Below, one piece after another: positions 15,777 to 23,290 of a DNA stretch of 23,290 nucleotides. The position numbers and the translations under genes are program-made. The notes under the pieces were generated by a model. That model was not told where the DNA came from and ran no database searches. It saw nothing but the letters and a program-made list of their open reading frames with translations. Source of the DNA: an uncultured bacterium. GTDB lineage: Bacteria; Actinomycetota; Actinomycetes; S36-B12. The stretch lies in NCBI GenBank assembly GCA_903908025.1, contig CAIVQM010000121.1:1-23290 (forward strand). Direction: 5' to 3'. How positions within the stretch are numbered: position 1 is the stretch's first letter; every line of letters begins with the position of its first letter.

Positions 15777-17099
15777 TCAGCCCTGCACCCACCGGTTCGC
15801 GAGCTCCTCCGCCAGCGTGTTCACGGACAGTTGATCGAGCTTGACCTGGCGCAATGCCAGTACGCCGGTTGAGTATCCGACGCTCTGGATGGTGCCGTCG
15901 ACGAGCAGGTACAGGGTGTACGACTTCACCGTGAACGAATCACACGGCGTCGGCCCGCTCGCATTCGAGCACTGGCCCTGCGACTCATCGGCCCGGTCGA
16001 GCTGACGCGACCACAGTCCGGGCACGCCGTCGAAGGACAACGGCGAGACCCCATGCACCTGGCGGCTGAAGTCACCGGTTGCGGGAATGGCGACATCCGC
16101 GTTCTCCGAGCAGGCAGCCATCGCCTTGGTCAGGCGTGTCCAGGCCTTGCGCGCCGCATCAGCCGACCCGAAGTCGTAGATCTGCTGCCCAAGCGAGCCG
16201 ACGCCGGGGAAGATGTCGCCCGATCCACCCATGCCCACGGTGTACGAGGCCTTCGCCTGCAGATTCTCCAGCACGCCGAAGCAGCCGAACAGGTAGACCT
16301 CGGGCGTGTACGAGGTGAAGTCACTCCAGCCGCCCGTCGCTGGCGACTCCACCGGCAATGTCGGCGGAACATCAGCGGGCGTGAGCATGACGGTCTGGGC
16401 CGTGGTGAGGGTGGCGTCCTGAGTCATTGGCGCCGTTGCGCGATTGACCCAGCGGCCAGCCAACGAGGTGCCCAGCTGATCGATCGCGGCCACGGCACCG
16501 CGGGGCAGGGACGACCGCTGCTCGGTGTAGCTCACCATCTGGATGGCATCGCCAACCAGAAGGACAGCCGAGTACTTGGCTGAAGACGGGGTGACATCCG
16601 AGACGCCCCAACCCTGTGGCCCGCCGCTGACGCCGGGCAGCTGTGTGGACGACAGTGTCGAGCGTCCGTCATCGTCCTGGAAGGAGCCACTGCACGTTGC
16701 CGGGATCTTGGTGTTCAGACGTGACCACACCCGCTGCGCGACGTCGGCACTCGCGTACCGGTAGACGTCCTGGGTGACGGTGCCATATGTGGCCGCATAT
16801 CCGACCGCCGAATCACCGGGGATCGGCAACGGGTTGTACCCGGGGCCTGATGAGCAGATCGGCAGTGGATCCTGCCCGCCAGGTGGGTTGTTGTAGCCCA
16901 CTCGGTAGGCGTCCTTCGACGTGGTCCCGCTAGCGAGAACACCCGTGAGGTCAGCCGGTCGCATGAGCGCATTCGACGCAGTGGTCAGATCGGTAGATGT
17001 GGGTGGCGACGCGTATCTCGTCTCCGCACTCGCAGGCACGCCTGCAAGTGATCCCAGCAACACACCGGCGAAGACAGCACAAGCGACGGTCCTGCGCAT
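15777..17099 (-). CDS. Secreted protein with two PknH-C-like sensor repeats
   Basis: A 440-residue exported protein. Residues 1-25 are a Sec signal peptide ending ASA. The mature part contains two similar halves: VYRYASADVAQRVWSRL...CSGSF with LLVGDAIQMVSYT, and IYDFGSADAARKAWTRL...CSENAD with LLVDGTIQSVGYS. This pattern and the paired cysteines resemble the extracellular sensor domain of mycobacterial PknH and of related secreted proteins. Here there is no kinase and no membrane anchor, so it is a free extracellular protein of unknown role. The ATG follows AAGGGGG at good spacing. The upstream gap 17100-17272 holds only a small hairpin (ATGCTC/GAGCAT, 17136-17150) and an 8-bp inverted repeat (CCGGTGTC 17152-17159, GACACCGG 17196-17203). 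Confidence 0.82.
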   Translation of the reverse strand: MRRTVACAVFAGVLLGSLAGVPASAETRYASPPTSTDLTTASNALMRPADLTGVLASGTTSKDAYRVGYNNPPGGQDPLPICSSGPGYNPLPIPGDSAVGYAATYGTVTQDVYRYASADVAQRVWSRLNTKIPATCSGSFQDDDGRSTLSSTQLPGVSGGPQGWGVSDVTPSSAKYSAVLLVGDAIQMVSYTEQRSSLPRGAVAAIDQLGTSLAGRWVNRATAPMTQDATLTTAQTVMLTPADVPPTLPVESPATGGWSDFTSYTPEVYLFGCFGVLENLQAKASYTVGMGGSGDIFPGVGSLGQQIYDFGSADAARKAWTRLTKAMAACSENADVAIPATGDFSRQVHGVSPLSFDGVPGLWSRQLDRADESQGQCSNASGPTPCDSFTVKSYTLYLLVDGTIQSVGYSTGVLALRQVKLDQLSVNTLAEELANRWVQG

Positions 17100-17272
17100 C
17101 AGATCCCCCTTGGATCGCGAAACCTACTCATGATGATGCTCCGCGAGCATGCCGGTGTCCCGCTAGATGATTGACACATCCGTACCCGAGCTTCAGACAC
17201 CGGCCGGAAACCAGGTGTTCAAACAACTCCCCGCCCACGCTGCAACCCCAGTTCCGCTCGGTGCGGTGGTCG

Positions 17273-17857
17273 TCAGGCGTTGTCGCGGTCCAGCGCGCGC
17301 TCGATGCGCCGGTCGGGGACCAGCCAGATGATCGCCACCACGAGGTAGAGGGCCTCCCCCACGAAGGCGTTGAAGAAGGACGCGATGATGCCCAGGATGA
17401 TGACGACGAGGGTGATGCGCCCCTTGCGGTCGTCACCGATCGCGTCGGCGATGACGGACCCCTCCTCCTGCGCGGCGACGATCGTCTTCTCGAGGATGAA
17501 GTAGGCGACTCCCGCGAGCAGCAGCACGAATCCATACGCCACCGCAGGCGTCGTCGCACTGTGGTTCTCACCCAACCAGCCAGTTGCGAAGGGCAGGAGC
17601 GACAGCCACAGCAGCAGGTTGAGGTTCGCCCACAGGACCGCGCCGTTGACACGCTTGGTCGCCTGCAGCAGATGGTGGTGGTTGTTCCAGTAGATGCCCA
17701 GGAAGGCGAAACTGAGGACGTAAGCCAGGAACGACGGGACCAGCGGCTGCAAGTCCGCCAACTCTGTGCCCTCCGGTGGCCGAAGCTCGAGCACCATGAT
17801 CGTCATGATGATGGCGATGACAGCGTCGCTGAACGCCTCGAGCCGGCCCTTGGTCAT
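17273..17857 (-). CDS. TMEM175-family (DUF1211) potassium channel-like membrane protein
   Basis: A 194-residue protein with six predicted membrane segments. The first carries the family signature RxxxFSD (GRLEAFSDAVIAIIMTIMV), in which FSD lines the pore. Bacterial TMEM175 proteins are single-domain, tetrameric potassium-permeable channels; this has the expected length and topology. AGGA lies 7 bases before the ATG. It is divergent from the small membrane protein gene. Confidence 0.9.
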   Translation of the reverse strand: MTKGRLEAFSDAVIAIIMTIMVLELRPPEGTELADLQPLVPSFLAYVLSFAFLGIYWNNHHHLLQATKRVNGAVLWANLNLLLWLSLLPFATGWLGENHSATTPAVAYGFVLLLAGVAYFILEKTIVAAQEEGSVIADAIGDDRKGRITLVVIILGIIASFFNAFVGEALYLVVAIIWLVPDRRIERALDRDNA

Positions 17858-17936
17858 GGGTGAATCCTAGGAGGATTGGCACGGGGACGAGGTTGATCGG
17901 TTAGGCGTGGAGCTCGTCCTGCCCGATACTCGGCAC

Positions 17937-18284
17937 GTGACATCGACGCGAGCACCCGCATCCATCATCGCCCTGCACGTCCTTGCGGGAATCGGGGTGC
18001 TGTTCTGGCTCAGCCGTGCCGTGCTGGCCGTGACCTCCGGGGATCCGGATGTACTGCCGGTGCTCGCCCTCGCTGTCGTCCTCGGCGGTGCGCACGTCGC
18101 CGTCTCCGTGCTGACGACTCGGCATTCCCGGCTTGCCATCCTCGCGATGTGGTTCATCGCTGCCGGCGATCTCCTGCTGACGATCTTCGTCAATGAGCAG
18201 GCGATCATCCTCGTGGCGTTCACCGCGATCATGCTGCTGCTGGCACACAGCCGTGCAGCACGCGTCTGGTACCAGGCCGCCTGA
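17937..18284 (+). CDS. Small four-helix membrane protein
   Basis: A 115-residue protein that is almost entirely four hydrophobic segments (IIALHVLAGIGVLFWLSRAV; VLPVLALAVVLGGAHVAV; LAILAMWFIAAGDLLLTIF; AIILVAFTAIMLLLA). I recognise no family. The start is uncertain. GTG 17937 lies 6 bases after GATACT, a possible -10, and would be a leaderless start; an in-frame GTG at 17907 adds ten residues. Neither has a Shine-Dalgarno sequence. The stop codon lies inside the terminator hairpin. Confidence 0.7.
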   Translation: MTSTRAPASIIALHVLAGIGVLFWLSRAVLAVTSGDPDVLPVLALAVVLGGAHVAVSVLTTRHSRLAILAMWFIAAGDLLLTIFVNEQAIILVAFTAIMLLLAHSRAARVWYQAA

Positions 18285-18300
18285 CGAATCAGGCGGCCTT
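18275..18300. terminator. Strong terminator hairpin overlapping a stop codon
   Basis: GGCCGCCTGA (18275-18284) and TCAGGCGGCC (18289-18298) form a perfect 10-bp stem with loop CGAA, followed by TT. It sits between convergent genes, so it could stop transcription from both sides; the left arm contains the TGA of the small membrane protein gene. Confidence 0.75.
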
Positions 18301-18310
18301 CAACCGTCGG

Positions 18311-20278
18311 CTAGCTGTCCGCGAAGGGGAACTGCTGGGACGAGCCATTCGCCCAGGGCGCCATCTGCGGCTGCAGGAGCTTGGTCGAACTCTCGACCTC
18401 GAGCATCTTGGCGAGCACCTGCTGCTGGGCCGCATAGTCGCTGTTGCCCGCCAGGTTGGTGAGTTCGGCCGGGTCCACGGTCACGTTGTACATCTCGAAC
18501 TGATCCGGCGCCGGCCCGACCTGCCCGTTCGTCGGGGCCATGGTCTTTACGGTCGTCGTCGCCACCCGCGGACCGGGAGCGCTGATCAGTCCCGGGACGT
18601 ACGTCTCGATGTCCATCGTGCCCGGCGTGGTCCACGTGGCGGGGTTGTCCCAGTAGCGGGAGTACTTCCAGCGCTGCTTGGCACCGGCCGGGCCAGTGGG
18701 CAGGTAGGCGATGACCGTCTCGACGCTGCCGGGCTGAGCGACAGGCTGGTAGGTGAAGCCCAGCATGCCCACCGCGGTGCGACCCTTGAAGATCTGGTCG
18801 TCGGTCATGAAGAAGACCGGATCGTCTCGCAGACTGCTGCCGTCGTCCTCCCCGAGGAGGACGCCAGAGAGATCGCGACCCACCAGACGGCGCACCTGCG
18901 TGTGCGTCTTGTGCAGTTCCCTCGCCAACGACAACTCGTCGAGCCCAGCGAGGCCGAGCATCGTCGGGATGAGGTCGGCGTGGCTGGTCAGGATGTCAGT
19001 CTCCTGATGGCCGGCGAACAGCTGCGGGTTGTGGAAGATGAACGGCACCCGCACCATCTCGTCATAGGCGTTGTGCCACTTCTGGAACATGCCGCCGTGC
19101 GCGCCCAGCACCTCGCCATGGTCGGAGAGGTAGATGACGATCGTGTCGCGGTACATGTTCCGGTCGTTGGTCAGCGCATCCATCACTGTGCTGACGTGCC
19201 TGTCGACCTCCTTCTGCAGCTGGTAGTAGAACCGGTGGTACGGGTTGCCGTTGCTATGCGGCTGGAAGCCCTGCGTGTACGCCGCGACATAGCTCGCCTG
19301 AGCCGTGGGCTTGGTGCTGAGGTTCTCGCGCGACGACGCGTCGTAGAGCGGCCCGAAGAGGTTCGAGGGCACGTTGGAGCCGGCAAGCTGGTTCAGCATG
19401 TGGAATGCGCCCGCATTGCCGGCCGCGTCGGAGGCGACCGACAGGTCACCCCACAGCGTGATGTCGTGCGGGTTGACGAACGACGACACCATGACCCAGG
19501 GGTTCTTGGCGCTGCGCAGCGTCCGCAGTTGGTCGACGCTGATCTCGGCGTACACGTCGTCGCGGCCGCGGCCGCCCGGCCCGCCCGATGACCCCGAGTT
19601 CAGCGGGTTACTGCCCGTGGGCTCCGGGCCGATGAAGCCGGTGAAGCCGTACCGCTCGAGCATCCCGGCCTCGAGGTAGATGTCTTCCAGGTAGGCGTCC
19701 CGGTCGCCATTGTCGGTGTACGACGGCAGGCGGTTGTAGGAGCCCGGCTGGTAGAGGTCTGCGTCACTGACGTGCCACTTCCCCTTCCAGTACGTGTCGT
19801 AGCCCGCCGCACGGAACCAGCTGCCGAGGGTGGGGACGGTCGTCGGGTCGAGCCAGAAGAGGTCGCTCTCGACATCAAGCTTTGCCGCACCCGAGGTCTG
19901 CGCCACGCCGTGGAGCGACGGGAACTGCCCGGTGAAGATGGATGCCCGGCTCGGCTGACACGCCGTGGACATGATGTGGTGCTGGGTGAACTCGAAGCCG
20001 TTGCGCCGGATGAACTCCTGGCCCGTCAGGTTCGCCTGACGCCATTCCTGCAGCTCGGGGGTCTCGTACACGGGTGCGGTGCGCTGCTCGTCCATCATGA
20101 TGATGAGGAAGTTCGGGCGGCGCCGGAGTCGGCCCCGGGGCTGGAAGGGCTTGAGCATCGGCGCGGCCTCGGCCGAGGACGAGGTCATGCCCACCGCCAC
20201 GGCTCCCGCCGCGGCAGCGCCTGCCGCCTGCAGGAGGGTGCGGCGACTCAGTCCGCCGCTCATCGTCTTGTCAGTCAT
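18311..20278 (-). CDS. Tat-exported type I sulfatase
   Basis: A 655-residue protein with a twin-arginine signal peptide (LSRRTLLQ, residues 10-17). The sulfatase signature is CQPSRASIFTG, whose Cys107 is the residue converted to formylglycine. Metal-binding Asp63 (IMMDEQR), the substrate-contact lysine and histidine in WKGKWH, and YLSDHGEVLGAHG complete the active site. Type I sulfatases hydrolyse sulfate esters; Tat export places it outside the membrane. The substrate is unknown. Its ATG overlaps the stop of the upstream DTG protein (TAATG), so the two are translationally coupled. The family call is very firm. Confidence 0.94.
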   Translation of the reverse strand: MTDKTMSGGLSRRTLLQAAGAAAAGAVAVGMTSSSAEAAPMLKPFQPRGRLRRRPNFLIIMMDEQRTAPVYETPELQEWRQANLTGQEFIRRNGFEFTQHHIMSTACQPSRASIFTGQFPSLHGVAQTSGAAKLDVESDLFWLDPTTVPTLGSWFRAAGYDTYWKGKWHVSDADLYQPGSYNRLPSYTDNGDRDAYLEDIYLEAGMLERYGFTGFIGPEPTGSNPLNSGSSGGPGGRGRDDVYAEISVDQLRTLRSAKNPWVMVSSFVNPHDITLWGDLSVASDAAGNAGAFHMLNQLAGSNVPSNLFGPLYDASSRENLSTKPTAQASYVAAYTQGFQPHSNGNPYHRFYYQLQKEVDRHVSTVMDALTNDRNMYRDTIVIYLSDHGEVLGAHGGMFQKWHNAYDEMVRVPFIFHNPQLFAGHQETDILTSHADLIPTMLGLAGLDELSLARELHKTHTQVRRLVGRDLSGVLLGEDDGSSLRDDPVFFMTDDQIFKGRTAVGMLGFTYQPVAQPGSVETVIAYLPTGPAGAKQRWKYSRYWDNPATWTTPGTMDIETYVPGLISAPGPRVATTTVKTMAPTNGQVGPAPDQFEMYNVTVDPAELTNLAGNSDYAAQQQVLAKMLEVESSTKLLQPQMAPWANGSSQQFPFADS

Positions 20279-21333
20279 TACCGACCTGCCTTTCGGATGG
20301 GGTCACTGAGGTACACGCGGCCGGTCGCCACGTTATAGGTCACGGTGAAGTCGAAGAAGGGAGCATTTCCGGTGTTCACGGCCGGCTTGCCGGAGGAGAT
20401 CACCTGGGCCAGATTGGCCGATGCGCTCCGGCCAGCCGTGATGGACCAGCCGGTGAAGGCACTGCCCTCAGCGGCGAGACCGATGCGCGTACCCGGACGA
20501 ACCATGCCGCGGGAGTCCTGCGGCACCCGACCGAACTGCCGGCCCACGATCCGCATCGTCGTGAATGCCGAGTCGAATGTCGTCGGGACGCACGCCTCAG
20601 GCGTTGCCCCGAACTTCCAGCAGCCATTCGCCGCGTGGTCGTTCCACATCGCGGCGCCGTTCACGTTCTCGCCGATGTACGGCAGCTGGTAGACGAGCGA
20701 CGGTTCTGTCGGTGCCTCCGCTCCCAGCACGAGCGACCCGTTGCGCCCGCCGGTGCTCGCCATGTCGCGAACCAGGTGCAGGCTCCAGCGCAGGCCGAGC
20801 TCACCGGGCAGGGCACTCAGCGGATTCACCATCGCCGCGCTGCCCTTGGTGCCGATACCCATCAGCCCGCGGACTCCGACGTTGCGCCACACGTCGAAGA
20901 AGGGACTGTCCGAGTTCGTGTAGACGAACTGGATCGGGAAGACCGTCGTCACGCCGTTAATGGTCATGGGGGCCGAGCCCGGGAAACCCTTGACCGACGT
21001 ACCGCCTGGCATCGCTGCGCTGGTGCGCTTGGTGCCGACCGATACTCCGCCGGGCTTCGTCGTCCAGGCATTCGGGAACAGGATCAGCCCGGTGAAGCCG
21101 GTGTCGACGACGACAGGGATCGGCGCGGACCCACCGAGACGGATCTCCGCCACACCGCTCTGACCAGCCAGCCGCGGCCCGTCCATCATGCGCAGCGGAA
21201 CCGTCACCTGTGCCGGTTCCTGGGCTGCGGACGAGCCGGAGCCGGTCACATCGGAGTCGGCGTGCGCCGGAGTCATGGACGCGGCCAGCATCGCCATTGA
21301 GGCGACGGTCAAGCCCACAGTGCGAAGTCGCAT
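20278..21333 (-). CDS. Secreted aspartic-protease-like protein (DTG, PecA-like)
   Basis: A 351-residue exported protein: a signal peptide ends AHA (about residue 25), then a pepsin-like beta fold. The first active-site motif is VVVDTGFTG (Asp77-Thr78-Gly79), matching the DTG of mycobacterial PecA/PE_PGRS35-type aspartic proteases. The second is TTFDSAFTT (Asp254-Ser255-Ala256), where Gly is replaced by Ala, so activity is plausible but not certain. Cys238 and Cys248 could form a disulfide. ATG 21333 is chosen because it starts the signal peptide; an in-frame ATG at 21393 is rejected. It is coupled to the downstream sulfatase, which suggests joint action on the same extracellular or envelope material. 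Confidence 0.84.
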   Translation of the reverse strand: MRLRTVGLTVASMAMLAASMTPAHADSDVTGSGSSAAQEPAQVTVPLRMMDGPRLAGQSGVAEIRLGGSAPIPVVVDTGFTGLILFPNAWTTKPGGVSVGTKRTSAAMPGGTSVKGFPGSAPMTINGVTTVFPIQFVYTNSDSPFFDVWRNVGVRGLMGIGTKGSAAMVNPLSALPGELGLRWSLHLVRDMASTGGRNGSLVLGAEAPTEPSLVYQLPYIGENVNGAAMWNDHAANGCWKFGATPEACVPTTFDSAFTTMRIVGRQFGRVPQDSRGMVRPGTRIGLAAEGSAFTGWSITAGRSASANLAQVISSGKPAVNTGNAPFFDFTVTYNVATGRVYLSDPIRKAGR

Positions 21334-21515
21334 CACGACCTGGCTCCCTTCACGTGCGGATGGGCTCCGCCCGAAATCGGAGCCGATGGGCACTATGGCA
21401 CAGAAACGCCGCGGCGCTCACCGCCTCGACGGGGCGTCCATCTCGGCCACCATGCCTTCGCCGGTCACCGGGGGTTCACATCCTCAACCCGCGTCGCTCT
21501 CATTCGCTCCGACGA

Positions 21516-21809
21516 TCAGGCGACAGCCTTGGGCTTGAGTTCAACGGACAAGGTCGCGTCGAAGGCGTTGGCAATGCGCTCAAGGATCGGCAGCGTCGGC
21601 GTAGTGCCACCTGCCTCGAAGCGGGCGATCGCCGGCTGGGTCATTCCAGTCAACTTGGCGAGATCGCGCTGGCTCCAGCCACGCTCCTCGCGCAGGCCCC
21701 GCACCTGCTCCCCCAAATCGAAGGCGAGCTTGGCTGCGGCGTATGCGGCTTCGACTGCGGAGTCGCCCGCCCGTGCGGCCTTGAGGTCATCCCAGGACGT
21801 GCGTGCCAT
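21516..21809 (-). CDS. XRE-family antitoxin (HigA-like), intact partner of a dead toxin
   Basis: A 97-residue protein with a Cro/C1 helix-turn-helix at about 45-70 (WSQRDLAKLTGMTQPAIARFEAGG) and a short C-terminal extension. The ATG at 21809 overlaps the stop of the toxin remnant (TGATG), with GAGGAG upstream. Its toxin is inactivated, so it may persist as an orphan repressor or as an antitoxin against related toxins. Confidence 0.86.
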   Translation of the reverse strand: MARTSWDDLKAARAGDSAVEAAYAAAKLAFDLGEQVRGLREERGWSQRDLAKLTGMTQPAIARFEAGGTTPTLPILERIANAFDATLSVELKPKAVA

Positions 21810-22077
21810 CACTGCTCCTCATCCACGATGTGCTTGGCCTCGATGCAGGCCAGCATCGCCTTCTTCGCGCGGGCAACCTGCGCTCGATCCCTGTCCTTGG
21901 TCTTGGTGAAGACCGTCAGCAAGATGATCCGTCGGCCGTGAGCGATCCAGCAGGTGATGCGGATCGCCTGTTGCGACAGGTCGATGTAGAACGCTGCATG
22001 ACCGAACTGGGCGCCCCGAAGCTCTCTTCGAGCCAGTCCCGGACCTCCGGCTCAAGTTCGACCGTCCCCCAAGACAT
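21809..22077 (-). pseudogene. RelE/HigB-type toxin remnant, internal deletion and frameshift
   Basis: The ATG at 22077 opens MSWGTVELEPEVRDWLEE, the normal N-terminus of this toxin family, but the frame then runs to an early stop after about 50 residues. In the next frame the C-terminal half is plain: RELRGAQFGHAAFYIDL, QAIRITCWIAHGRRIILLTVF and KDRDRAQVARAKKAM. It ends TGA at 21809, exactly overlapping the antitoxin start. The middle of the family (about 40-45 residues between DWLE and RELR) is absent, so a deletion near 22020-22035 both removed it and shifted the frame. The product cannot be a functional toxin. Confidence 0.83.
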
Positions 22078-22091
22078 ACCATCGATGGTAT
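22076..22091. promoter_or_regulatory. 16-bp perfect palindrome, candidate antitoxin operator
   Basis: ATACCATCGATGGTAT is its own reverse complement and overlaps the toxin-remnant start codon. Position and symmetry fit an XRE antitoxin dimer site. Confidence 0.55.
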
Positions 22092-22204
22092 CATGGGCTT
22101 TCGACGCGCGACAGCCCCAATGCAGAGATCAGAAGATGCAAAGGAGGGAGGAGGAGCACACCATTCACGTGGTCTGACCATCGCCTTCACCCGGCGCCAC
22201 GGAA

Positions 22205-22429
22205 TCAGCGAGGGTCGGCATCCCCGCTCGGGAGGACGTCGTCATCCTGCCCGAGGGTGAGTTCGACATCGCTGTCGTCGAGAGTCGCATCCGAGGCGTC
22301 GACCGCGAGGGCGTTGACGTCGATCAGACTTCCGCCCGCATCGCGGAGCGGTGACTCGTACTCCGCATCCAAGGACGCATCCAGCCGCCGCACGGCGTCA
22401 TCGGGGTTCGTGCCTGCCTGATCACTCAT
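22205..22429 (-). CDS. Very acidic small protein, function unknown
   Basis: A 74-residue cytosolic protein with 17 Asp, 3 Glu, 4 Arg and no Lys, so its net charge is strongly negative. No domain is recognised and it is probably largely disordered. The ATG follows GAGAGGAA at good spacing, supporting a real gene. The neighbours give no clear functional clue. Confidence 0.6.
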   Translation of the reverse strand: MSDQAGTNPDDAVRRLDASLDAEYESPLRDAGGSLIDVNALAVDASDATLDDSDVELTLGQDDDVLPSGDADPR

Positions 22430-22689
22430 GGAAGCTTCCTCTCACTGCATGTCTTCATCGGCTCGTCACCCTACGCGCTATGCGAGATTGGATGCGTTCG
22501 GCCAGTTGGGGTTCGGGTGGCGCCCAGCGGATCGCCGCTCCCCGCCTCACGTGACATGACACCAGTACGACCGGACGATTTGGACCACGCGTACAACGTC
22601 TCGTAGGTTGAACGGATTCCTTCGATCCGGCCGCGTCCGCCGTCGCGGTCTACATACGCGAGTAGCCGGCATGAAGTACGGAGAAGTCG
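22430..22689. promoter_or_regulatory. Divergent intergenic region, no clear elements
   Basis: These 260 bases separate the acidic-protein gene from the DUF5701 gene and should hold both promoters. I see no open frame with a ribosome binding site and no convincing promoter pair or repeat. Confidence 0.3.
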
Positions 22690-23290
22690 ATGGACCTCGC
22701 AAGCCAGATGGACCGCCTTGTCGAGCTGGAGGTCCACCATCTCGCCGGCCTGAGCGAAGGCTCGTTCCGCGCCTTCGCTGCGGTCCTACCGAATGTCGAT
22801 CAGGGGATCATCGCCATTCACCCATCGCTCGTTCCGGCCAGCCGACTAGCGCCTCTGTTGAGCCGAGCCGGCAAACCGGGATTCGTCGTGGTCGACATGA
22901 TTGACCTCGACGACTTCATCCCGCTGCCGGAAATCACGATCCCCGACCAGCCCCTGTACCTCGTGCAAGGACTGGAGCGCGGAGACGACATGTCCAACTG
23001 GAGCCCGGACGAAGCCCTACCCGAAATCCGCGCACGAGGCCGCAGCCCACTCACCGTCAACGAGGGCATCAGCTGGCTCCTGCAAGAACCCGGTCAGCTT
23101 CAAGCCAACTACTGCTTCATGTGCATAGCCTCGCGCAAGCCCAAGGGCACCCGCCTCGACGCCCGCACACCGGCAATCTGGATCAGCGGCGGAACAGGCC
23201 GCGACGGCCGTGCGAACCGGGACGCTCCCAAGGTCGGCTGGTGCTGGGCCGGCAACCGCCACACCTGGCTCGGCTTCGCCAGCGCAGCCC
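22690..23290 (+). CDS. DUF5701 family protein, 3' end cut by the window edge
   Basis: The 200 visible residues match the actinobacterial DUF5701 family: VVVDMIDLDDFIPLPE, DDMSNWSPDEALPEIRARG, PLTVNEGISWLLQEP, ISGGTGRDGRANRDAPK and WCWAGNRHTWLGFASA. The function is unknown, and no signal peptide or membrane segment is present. GGAG lies just upstream of the ATG at 22690. The conserved C-terminal segment is reached, so only a few residues are probably missing. Confidence 0.9.
   Translation, partial: MDLASQMDRLVELEVHHLAGLSEGSFRAFAAVLPNVDQGIIAIHPSLVPASRLAPLLSRAGKPGFVVVDMIDLDDFIPLPEITIPDQPLYLVQGLERGDDMSNWSPDEALPEIRARGRSPLTVNEGISWLLQEPGQLQANYCFMCIASRKPKGTRLDARTPAIWISGGTGRDGRANRDAPKVGWCWAGNRHTWLGFASAA

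Noticed and set aside
17171..17176. TTGACA on the plus strand as a -35 box
   Set aside because: No -10 at 16-18 bases and no plus-strand gene begins nearby.
21819..22190. Minus-strand open frame of 123 codons across the remnant toxin
   Set aside because: It is the third frame; the toxin homology lies in the other two frames on the same strand.

Overview
The window is chromosomal-looking DNA from a high-GC Gram-positive bacterium, most likely an actinomycete. The reasons are the GC-rich sequence with GC-rich third codon positions, frequent GTG starts, purine-rich ribosome binding sites (or none, with possible leaderless mRNAs), an Mce3R-like tandem TetR regulator, PknH-C-like sensor repeats, a PecA-like DTG protein and a DUF5701 gene. 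I cannot name a genus. No rRNA, tRNA, CRISPR array, transposase, integrase or origin was seen.

Layout. (1) 1-3353: a truncated amidohydrolase on the minus strand, divergent from a secreted Ig-like/SGNH esterase. (2) 3426-10494: the most distinctive locus. Four exported proteins, one Sec-secreted and three lipoproteins, lie head to tail on the minus strand (8108 down to 3426). They are divergent from a single-chain regulator with two complete TetR units, followed 13 bases later by a cytosolic serine lipase-like hydrolase. The 129-base divergent region holds two 14-bp TGAC-type palindromes, 18 bp centre to centre, over the promoters of both arms. (3) 10553-13325: a 54-residue cysteine protein, an HD-domain phosphohydrolase, a ParB-like small protein, an aquaporin-like channel with both NPA motifs altered, and a zinc-ribbon protein. 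(4) 13348-15682: a HigBA-type toxin-antitoxin pair whose antitoxin stop codon overlaps the start of a KstD-like flavoprotein. (5) 15777-18298: a secreted protein with two PknH-C-like repeats, a TMEM175-type channel and a small membrane protein ending in a strong hairpin. (6) 18311-21333: a DTG aspartic-protease-like secreted protein translationally coupled to a Tat-exported sulfatase. (7) 21516-22091: a second toxin-antitoxin locus in which the toxin has been inactivated by an internal deletion and frameshift, while the antitoxin and a palindromic operator survive. (8) 22205-23290: an acidic small protein and a truncated DUF5701 gene.

Working model (inference). The tandem TetR probably senses a lipophilic ligand and controls both itself plus the lipase and the divergent exported cluster, which may be an envelope or extracellular system. 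The four exported proteins belong to no family I can name. The rest of the window looks like accessory gene content: hydrolases, toxin-antitoxin modules and small membrane or zinc-binding proteins.
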